Shown: piece by piece, positions 1 through 5,923 of the stretch | Position numbering within the stretch: the stretch's first letter is position 1 | Layout: the number at the start of each line of letters is the position of its first letter | Assembly (NCBI GenBank): GCA_016283605.1 | Contig: JAEENF010000081.1 | Span: forward strand, 1-17,853 | Direction of reading: 5' to 3' | DNA: 17,853 nt | Source of the DNA: Prevotella sp. | Lineage (GTDB): Bacteria; Bacteroidota; Bacteroidia; Bacteroidales; Bacteroidaceae | The notes under the pieces: generated by a model | Databases searched by the model: none | What the model was told of the DNA's origin: nothing | What the model saw: only the letters and a program-made list of their open reading frames with translations | Position numbers and translations under genes: made by a program

Positions 1-31
1 TTGCATATCTCCGGAAAATGTCTTACCTTTG
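1..31 (+). promoter_or_regulatory. Promoter of the histidine phosphatase gene
   Basis: TACCTTTG at 24-31 matches the Bacteroidota -7 consensus TAnnTTTG. TTG at 1-3 lies 20 bases upstream, the expected place for the -33 element. The ATG follows 22 bases after the box. The -33 element touches the window edge, so its full sequence cannot be judged. Confidence 0.7.
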
Positions 32-53
32 CACCAATTATATATAATAAGGT

Positions 54-1340
54 ATGAAACATTTCATTTTACTATTAGCAGCGTTTGCGCTGACATCATC
101 AGCATCAGCCCAGACGGCACGCGAAGAAATCAAGGCCAACAAGTATTTGTCTGGCAGTCAGTATCTGGATTACAACCGTCGGCTTCCTGACAAGCCCCTC
201 ACACCGGCCCCAAAGGGCTACGAACCTTACTATATGAGTCACTACGGCCGTCACGGTTCCCGTTGGCTGATCAGCGATAATAGTTATACAGGTCCCAGAG
301 ACATCCTCCGCGATGCTAAGGATCAAGGTAAACTGACATCCCTCGGAGAGGAAGTACTCAAAAAGATTGAGGCCTTCGAGCCGACATCCGTCAAGCGACT
401 GGGTGACCTCTCGACCGTTGGCGAGCGTCAACATCACGGTATCGGCAAACGTATGACCGAGAACTTCCCAGAGATCTTCAAGACCAAGAACGTGCCCATT
501 GATGCCCGTTCTACGGTTGTCAACCGTTGTATCCTCTCGATGATCGCCGAGTGCGAGGAACTGGCAGCTGCCAATCCCACTGCACGTTTCCACAATGACG
601 TGAGTGAGTCGTTGCAGTATTACCTGAACCAGCCTTGGGATGGTTTGGTGAAAGCAACGGGTAACGATGGCAAGCTGCGTCGAGAGAACTTCCGCGACAA
701 ATACACCCATCCAGAGCGACTGATGAAGGCCCTCTTCAATGATCAGCAGTATGTTTTCAACAATCTGCGGGCCAGTTCATTTATGCGCAGCCTCTTCGAG
801 ATTGCCACCAATATGCAGAGTCACGACACAGACATCGAACTCTTCTCGATCTTTACCGAAGAAGAAATCTACGACCTCTGGAAACAGAACAACATTGGCT
901 GGTATATTGCCTATGGTCCAGCACCGCTCACCAAAGGCATCATGCCTTTCAGTCAACGCAATCTGCTGAAGAACATCATCGAGACCGCCGATACTGTCAC
1001 CCAGACACAGGCTACACTCCGTTTTGGCCATGAGGTATGCGTGATGCCTCTTGCCTGTCTGCTGGAACTCGATAACTGTGCCGTACAAGTGGAAAACCTC
1101 GATGAACTCGACCAATACTGGCAGAACTACAAGATCTTCCCCATGGGATGTAATATCCAGTTGATCTTCTACCGTCCGAAAAAGGGTAAGTCTGGTGACA
1201 TCCTCATCAAGGCTTTGCTCAACGAGCGTGAGGCCAAACTTCCCATCGCTACCGATCAGTATCCATACTACAACTGGTCAACCCTGCGCCAGTACTACCT
1301 CGACAAACTTGCAAAATTCGATCAAATGAACGATAAATAA
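54..1340 (+). CDS. Secreted histidine-type phosphatase (phytase/MINPP-like)
   Basis: A 428-residue protein of the histidine acid phosphatase superfamily, which hydrolyses phosphomonoesters through a phospho-histidine intermediate. The N-terminus is a typical signal peptide (MKHFILLLAAFALTSSASA, then QT), so it probably acts in the periplasm or outside. The catalytic motif GRHGSR occupies residues 65-70, with H67 the likely nucleophile. The second active-site motif is GHE at residues 325-327, with E327 replacing the Asp of classical HD phytases, as in MINPP-like HAE enzymes. Length is normal for Bacteroidales 'histidine-type phosphatase' proteins. Inositol phosphate is the best substrate guess by family, but other phosphate esters are possible. 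It begins a plus-strand unit with the pantothenate kinase 125 bases downstream. Confidence 0.88.
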   Translation: MKHFILLLAAFALTSSASAQTAREEIKANKYLSGSQYLDYNRRLPDKPLTPAPKGYEPYYMSHYGRHGSRWLISDNSYTGPRDILRDAKDQGKLTSLGEEVLKKIEAFEPTSVKRLGDLSTVGERQHHGIGKRMTENFPEIFKTKNVPIDARSTVVNRCILSMIAECEELAAANPTARFHNDVSESLQYYLNQPWDGLVKATGNDGKLRRENFRDKYTHPERLMKALFNDQQYVFNNLRASSFMRSLFEIATNMQSHDTDIELFSIFTEEEIYDLWKQNNIGWYIAYGPAPLTKGIMPFSQRNLLKNIIETADTVTQTQATLRFGHEVCVMPLACLLELDNCAVQVENLDELDQYWQNYKIFPMGCNIQLIFYRPKKGKSGDILIKALLNEREAKLPIATDQYPYYNWSTLRQYYLDKLAKFDQMNDK

Positions 1341-1358
1341 TATATAAAAACGACAACT

Positions 1359-1463
1359 ATGACAACAAAAACAACTTTTGTTATGTTGTCCAAATTGTTC
1401 AAGTTCTTGGACGAGCCAAGCGGCAAAGCCGAGCGGTCGTCAAAAATAATAATTGTAGTTTAA
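1359..1463 (+). CDS. Possible 34-codon ORF filling the gap before the pantothenate kinase
   Basis: An ATG-started frame of 34 codons begins 18 bases after the phosphatase stop and ends with TAA two bases before the kinase ATG. The product would begin MTTKTTFVMLSKLF, carry FLDEPSGKAERSSK in the middle and end IIIVV. I do not recognise it. The centre of the DNA has a short inverted repeat (GGC AAA GCC, with GACGA and TCGTC outside it), so the stretch could equally be a dispersed repeat or RNA hairpin. The exact fit between two genes suggests a translated leader that couples kinase translation, but a 34-codon frame can occur by chance. Confidence 0.3.
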   Translation: MTTKTTFVMLSKLFKFLDEPSGKAERSSKIIIVV

Positions 1464-1465
1464 TT

Positions 1466-2293
1466 ATGGGAATAATCATTGGAATCGACGTGGGTATCTC
1501 CACGACAAAGATTGTAGGCATCAAGAACAACAAGGTCTCTGCCCCTATCCGTATCACAGCCGCTGACCCCATCACCTCACTTTACGGTGCATTCGGCAAA
1601 TATCTTCATGACAACGACATCGAACTGAGCGATGTGGAACACGTGATGCTCACGGGTGTAGGTGCGGCCTATATCGACCAACCCATCTACGGTCTGCCTA
1701 CTAGCAAATCGCAGGAGTTTATCGCAGATGGACTGGGTGCCCGTTTCGAATCGAAACTCGATCACACCATCGTGGTCTCGATGGGAACAGGTACATCGTT
1801 CGTAAAATGCGATGGCGATGAGATGAAGCATATCGGTGGTATCGGAGTTGGAGGAGGAACACTCGCTGGATTGGCCCGTATCATGTTGAACACCAGCGAT
1901 ATCAAGCAGGTGGCCACCCTCGCCAAACAGGGTAACGTGCGCAATATCGACCTGACTATCGGTGACATCAGCGCCCAACCGCTACCAGGTCTGCCGATGG
2001 ACACGACGGCCTCTAACTTCGCCCGTGCTCAGAGCGACGCTTCGAAGGAGGACATTGCCGCAGGTATCATCAAGATGGTGCTTCAGAGCATCGGCTCTGC
2101 TGCCTGGCTGGCTTCCTTAGGTAGTGATATCCGCGACTTCGTACTGATCGGCAACCTCTCGCTGTTGCCCCAGTGCAAGGAGGTGTTCCCAGCTTTGGAG
2201 AAGCTCTACGACATCCGTTTCCACATTCCGAAGTACTCGCAGTATTGCACCGCTATCGGCGCCGCACTCGACTATTACAGCAAAAAGAGTTAA
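1466..2293 (+). CDS. coaW: Type II pantothenate kinase
   Basis: A 275-residue cytosolic kinase of the ASKHA (actin/Hsp70-like) fold, expected to phosphorylate pantothenate with ATP as the first step of coenzyme A synthesis. The N-terminal phosphate-binding loop is GIDVGISTTKIVG (about residues 5-17). A second loop, MGTGTSFV, and a glycine-rich GGIGVGGGTLAGL segment follow, as in type II (CoaW/PANK-like) enzymes. E84, in QEFIADG, aligns plausibly with the catalytic glutamate of the family. Length is normal for bacterial type II enzymes. I see no TAnnTTTG promoter in the 125 bases upstream, so it is probably transcribed with the phosphatase. The stop overlaps the stop of the convergent regulator gene. 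A BadF/BadG-type ATPase is a weaker alternative. Confidence 0.85.
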   Translation: MGIIIGIDVGISTTKIVGIKNNKVSAPIRITAADPITSLYGAFGKYLHDNDIELSDVEHVMLTGVGAAYIDQPIYGLPTSKSQEFIADGLGARFESKLDHTIVVSMGTGTSFVKCDGDEMKHIGGIGVGGGTLAGLARIMLNTSDIKQVATLAKQGNVRNIDLTIGDISAQPLPGLPMDTTASNFARAQSDASKEDIAAGIIKMVLQSIGSAAWLASLGSDIRDFVLIGNLSLLPQCKEVFPALEKLYDIRFHIPKYSQYCTAIGAALDYYSKKS

Positions 2294-3957
2294 TGATTCG
2301 CAAGCCATTCACTGGGCGTGAGGCCGGTGATGGTCTTGAAGACGCGATAGAAGGAGGTGTCATTGGCAAAGCCTGATTCCAGGGCCACATGTGACATCTT
2401 CTTTTCTGGATGGTCATGCAGCAATTGCTGGGCGTGAACAACACGATAACCGTTTACGAACTGGGAGAACGAACAACCTTTGTTATTGTTGATGCAGGCA
2501 GAAACTTCGTTCTGGTGTACACCAAGCTGCGAGGCTACGTCACCCATCTTCAGATCACTGTTGAGATAAAGACGTTGCTCTTCCATGAGTGTTTCGATAC
2601 GCTGCATCAGCTGATTGGCAGGACTCACGGGGACAGGTTCTGTGAGTTCGTTTGAGGACGACTTACCGAACCTGTGAGCCCTCATTTTCCACCTTATATA
2701 TAATATGTAGGCGATGAGAGCCAGAACGATTAAGACAGCAAACAGTATCCATATCCAATGCCCCTTGCTCTCGTTGCCAGTATCTGCTGCTGCTAATCCG
2801 ACGGGCTGACCTACGGGAAACAGCCATACAGCACTGGTAGGCGTGAAGTACGTGCCGCCATGCGCGATGCCGCCAGCCAGAATCAGGTTGCCTTCTGCAG
2901 TCAGCACCGGTATGCCACCGGCAGCATCAGGCAGCGGATCGGTATAATAGAGCGTCAAGGGGGCCGGACGCTTGTCATATTCAACGCAGAGGATATATTT
3001 CCTACCCAGCGAGTCACTGCCTATCACATAGCCGCGCTGTGCCTGGCGGTCTACGACGACAGGCGACTCATAGTGAATCTCGCCGAACTGGCTCTTCATC
3101 GGAACAGGTTCGGTCGTCGGCAGCAGCGAGAACACCGTGTCGCGCACCTCGGCGATGGCTACCTGGCCTGCAGAATCCCTGACGGCTATGAGATAGGCGA
3201 AGATGCCCTTTTCCTTATCACCAATGAAACTGTCGTCGCTACAGGGCGTCTGCCCAAGTACGTAAGGCTTCCACGTCTCAAACAGTGGCACACGGAAAGG
3301 CTCGCCTTTCAGACGGTCTACAATAGTGTTTTCGATGACTTTCCCGTAGTTATCCCAATAGCTGCTCACCACCATTACATCACTGTCGGAGATACAGAGC
3401 AGACGGGGGAAACTGCGCGGCACAGACACCTGACGGGCGGTTTCGAAATACATACCGCCGTCGTAGGTCTCGATGGCATCGTCGTGATACCAATTGCCAG
3501 CCGCTACCACCTGTCCGTTGGGCAACTCTACGGCAGACGCGTGTGTCCGCCGTCTGTCAAGACAGCCGAAGCCCTCAAAAGTGTGGGTGGCAGGATCGTA
3601 TAGCTCTGCCTCGATGGTCTGGCCCACGCCGAGATTCTTCTCATAGCCGCCAGCCAGCAACACCTTGCCGCTCCGTAACGGAACACACAAGCCGTCGTCG
3701 TGGGTATATGCCATCTGCATCTCATGCCACTTGCCATCCTTAAAGTATTCGGCAGTCTTAGTTGGCACGAAACCGGAAGTATGGCCACCTACTACCGTCA
3801 GTTCACCATTTATAATAAAGGTAGAATGCGAGTAACGCGGAATATTCATGTCGGGCAACCGCTCGGGCTGTAAATTAATCAACGAATCTGCACTCACCAT
3901 CATCGATAGTGAGCACATCACCAAGAGAATCCAGAGTCTGGTCTGTCGAGCTTTCAT
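2290..3957 (-). CDS. Membrane-anchored Kelch-propeller / AraC-family transcription regulator
   Basis: A 555-residue one-component regulator. Residues 1-23 form a signal peptide or signal anchor (hydrophobic stretch LWILLVMCSLSMMVSA). Residues about 30-385 carry Kelch/galactose-oxidase-like blades, seen as repeated (V/L)xGG motifs (LTVVGGH, VLLAGGY, LILAGGI), each followed by an aromatic or Asp strand such as YFKDGKW and AELYDPATHTF. Residues about 398-421 are a transmembrane helix (WIWILFAVLIVLALIAYILY) followed by basic residues. Residues about 440-553 are an AraC-type double helix-turn-helix with the family C-terminal signature GFANDTSFYRVFKTITGLTP. The sensor is therefore periplasmic and the DNA-binding part cytosolic. 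Unlike the hybrid two-component systems common in Bacteroides, there is no kinase or receiver domain. The propeller is paralogous to the secreted protein encoded divergently at 4190. Its likely target is that operon, through the TGTTAGT sites at 4087-4135. Confidence 0.87.
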   Translation of the reverse strand: MKARQTRLWILLVMCSLSMMVSADSLINLQPERLPDMNIPRYSHSTFIINGELTVVGGHTSGFVPTKTAEYFKDGKWHEMQMAYTHDDGLCVPLRSGKVLLAGGYEKNLGVGQTIEAELYDPATHTFEGFGCLDRRRTHASAVELPNGQVVAAGNWYHDDAIETYDGGMYFETARQVSVPRSFPRLLCISDSDVMVVSSYWDNYGKVIENTIVDRLKGEPFRVPLFETWKPYVLGQTPCSDDSFIGDKEKGIFAYLIAVRDSAGQVAIAEVRDTVFSLLPTTEPVPMKSQFGEIHYESPVVVDRQAQRGYVIGSDSLGRKYILCVEYDKRPAPLTLYYTDPLPDAAGGIPVLTAEGNLILAGGIAHGGTYFTPTSAVWLFPVGQPVGLAAADTGNESKGHWIWILFAVLIVLALIAYILYIRWKMRAHRFGKSSSNELTEPVPVSPANQLMQRIETLMEEQRLYLNSDLKMGDVASQLGVHQNEVSACINNNKGCSFSQFVNGYRVVHAQQLLHDHPEKKMSHVALESGFANDTSFYRVFKTITGLTPSEWLANH

Positions 3958-3976
3958 ATCTGTTTTTTTGCCGATG

Positions 3977-4007
3977 CAAAGTTACTTCTTTTTTTTCAAA
4001 CCACAAA
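3977..4007 (-). promoter_or_regulatory. Promoter of the Kelch-AraC regulator
   Basis: On the minus strand TAACTTTG (3977-3984) matches the -7 consensus. TTTG (4004-4007) lies 19 bases upstream as the -33 element. The start codon follows 19 bases after the box. The TGTTAGT cluster begins about 80 bases upstream of the -33 element, so autoregulation is possible but not shown. Confidence 0.75.
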
Positions 4008-4086
4008 AAAGTTGTCATTTTTTATTCTGTCCAAAACAGGAAAAAAACGTATTTTTGTGCGAAAAACAGCCTGATACAGGGATAAA

Positions 4087-4135
4087 CGACTAACATATTA
4101 TAAATTGTTAGTAAAAACGGAAAAAATGTTAGTCG
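4087..4135. promoter_or_regulatory. Predicted operator: three TGTTAGT half-sites
   Basis: Three copies of TGTTAGT lie between the divergent promoters. One is inverted (CGACTAACAT, 4087-4096). Two are direct (TGTTAGT at 4106-4112 and ATGTTAGTCG at 4126-4135). The two direct copies repeat at exactly 21 bases, two helical turns, which is the spacing of AraC half-sites in araI. The first and third copies are perfect 10-base inverted repeats of each other. The third copy covers the region where the -33 element of the 4155 promoter should lie. I infer binding by the Kelch-AraC regulator; no other copies were noticed in the window. Confidence 0.6.
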
Positions 4136-4154
4136 AATTTCAAAAAGTATTTTC

Positions 4155-4162
4155 TATCTTTG
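4155..4162 (+). promoter_or_regulatory. Promoter of the secreted Kelch/BACON operon
   Basis: TATCTTTG at 4155-4162 matches the -7 consensus, 27 bases before the ATG at 4190. There is no good TTTG at the -33 position; the region is occupied by the third TGTTAGT copy (4127-4133). A weak -33 element overlapped by an operator fits an activator-dependent promoter. Confidence 0.65.
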
Positions 4163-4189
4163 CAACATACAAACCCAAAACAAGGAATT

Positions 4190-5923
4190 ATGAAGAAAAG
4201 ACTAATCCTAATTCTGACAGCATTGCTATCCAGCACTGTCTGTTTACAAGCTCAGAGAATTTTGGATGGAAAGCCCGTTAAGGTTTTCAACTCCAAAGTC
4301 CGGAGCAGAGCGCCGAAAGCTGCAAATTCTGACAAGTTTGGCGTCCAGTCCACACTCAAGTATGAAAAGATTGCTGACATGAAGTTGGCACGTAATGCCC
4401 ATCAAACATTCCCTTCTGGCAACGGGTTTATTGTTGTGGGTGGCTACAATGAGATGCTCGAAGGCAATAAAAGTGCTGAACTGTGGCAAGACGGAAAATG
4501 GAAGACTGTCTCCCTAGTTGGAGCAACAGACCCTATTTTCTCCGTCACTCTCAGCGATGGACGTGTGATGGTGGGCGGTGGACGTCCCTCTGGGGCAGGA
4601 GTTGGCCATAGTAAAGCCACATCCATCTATAACCCTACTACGCAGACCTTCACAAAAGGCCCCGATATGACCATAGCACGCTCTATGTGTAAAGGCCTCC
4701 TCATCGGCAACAATGTCTATATCTCTGGCAACTGGCAAGAAGAAGACAAGGTGTTTGATCGTTACGACGGGACAAACTTCCAAAGTTACGGCCAAAAGAC
4801 ATTAGGCCATTCCGCACCGTATCTATTATTCGATTCCAACAACATGATCTATATCCTATCTCTTTACGATAACAATCGTAATCAGATAGCCAGCGTAAAT
4901 TATAATAATCAGGAATGCTTTCCTTTTTCTGGCTATGATATAGTAAACAATGAGAGTTACACTACGCTAGTCCCGCTTTATTCAGAATACCATCTTTTGG
5001 ATTTGCCAGATGAGATTCGTAGTAGCGACTATTATATACCATTAGAAGAGATGTATCTGATGATGACAAAGAAGGACGACGGCAACTATTATCTGTCATT
5101 CATTGACTTTCCTGAAGGATACGTTTATCTTGAAGAAGAAGTAATGATTCCTACCAAACACCCCACCACTGGCAATACAATCACATGGCGAGGCGGTGTT
5201 TATTGGAATGAGGCTAAAAAGGAGGGTTATATCATCGGAAGCAGCGGTACGGGCGGCAACCGAAGCGTCCACATCATCTCTATCCGATATAATGGAATTA
5301 CAGCAGAAGCTTGGAGTATGGCCACAGCTGACGGCTTCAACAATGATCTTAACTCCGCAGCTTGGACATTGCTCAGTGACGGGCGTCTCGCCTGTTCTGG
5401 CGGCATGAATGCCTCAACCTATCAGCCTGTCAAGGATGCCTATATTTTCGCTCCGCCGATGGCAGGAACCAAGTACGAGGCGGAAGACGCAGGTACAAGT
5501 AAATTCGCATTGGTAGTTCTGACGAAGGATAACAAACAACATGAGTTCCGCCTTGCAGGCAGTAAGCCACAAGTGATGTTTGAGGCCACAAGCCTCAAGA
5601 TTATCATGGCATCCAAGATAGAGGCTGAGTTTGCCTTTTCAGACATCATCCGTTTCTATTACGTCAATCTTGACCCATCTGGAATTGATGATTTATCCAT
5701 TGACCAAAATCCTACAGAGATTGGTTTCCAGGAGGATGGCGTACTCGTCATCAGCCAGATGAAGGAAGGCGCCGTGGTTAACATCTACGGTATGGACGGA
5801 AAAGTCATCACGCAGTTCACTGCAAAACACGCCGGCTCCTGCCGTCTCAATCTCTCGCCGCTCCCCAAAGGAGTGTATATCGTCAAGGCAGACAACATCA
5901 CCTATAAAATCATGAAGCGATGA
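4190..5923 (+). CDS. Secreted Kelch-like propeller protein with C-terminal sorting-like tail
   Basis: A 577-residue exported protein. I chose the ATG at 4190 because it gives a clean signal peptide (MKKRLILILTALLSSTVCLQAQ); a TTG at 4160 lies inside the promoter box. Residues about 55-425 are Kelch-like blades (FIVVGGY, VMVGGGR, NVYISGNW) that follow the regulator's propeller block by block: SAELWQDGKWK matches TAEYFKDGKWH, and SIYNPTTQTF matches ELYDPATHTF. Residues about 440-495 are a strand-rich module common in Prevotella secreted proteins. The last 75 or so residues (VNIYGMDGKVI, then LPKGVYIVKADNITYKIMKR) resemble type A type-IX-secretion sorting tails. No enzymatic residues are recognised; ligand binding is the likeliest role. 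It overlaps the next gene by four bases. Confidence 0.83.
   Translation: MKKRLILILTALLSSTVCLQAQRILDGKPVKVFNSKVRSRAPKAANSDKFGVQSTLKYEKIADMKLARNAHQTFPSGNGFIVVGGYNEMLEGNKSAELWQDGKWKTVSLVGATDPIFSVTLSDGRVMVGGGRPSGAGVGHSKATSIYNPTTQTFTKGPDMTIARSMCKGLLIGNNVYISGNWQEEDKVFDRYDGTNFQSYGQKTLGHSAPYLLFDSNNMIYILSLYDNNRNQIASVNYNNQECFPFSGYDIVNNESYTTLVPLYSEYHLLDLPDEIRSSDYYIPLEEMYLMMTKKDDGNYYLSFIDFPEGYVYLEEEVMIPTKHPTTGNTITWRGGVYWNEAKKEGYIIGSSGTGGNRSVHIISIRYNGITAEAWSMATADGFNNDLNSAAWTLLSDGRLACSGGMNASTYQPVKDAYIFAPPMAGTKYEAEDAGTSKFALVVLTKDNKQHEFRLAGSKPQVMFEATSLKIIMASKIEAEFAFSDIIRFYYVNLDPSGIDDLSIDQNPTEIGFQEDGVLVISQMKEGAVVNIYGMDGKVITQFTAKHAGSCRLNLSPLPKGVYIVKADNITYKIMKR

Noticed and set aside
2860..3603. 247-residue plus-strand open frame opposite the Kelch-AraC regulator
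   Set aside because: It lies fully within the regulator in antisense, has no recognisable domain or promoter, and the regulator's reading is supported by clear signal peptide, propeller, membrane and AraC motifs.
3848..4093. 81-residue plus-strand frame running into the divergent regulatory region
   Set aside because: It overlaps the regulator's signal peptide and promoter and its product is low-complexity; no sign of coding.
4160..4189. TTG start extending the secreted Kelch protein by 10 residues
   Set aside because: The TTG is part of the -7 box TATCTTTG, so it would lie upstream of the transcript. The ATG at 4190 gives a proper signal peptide.
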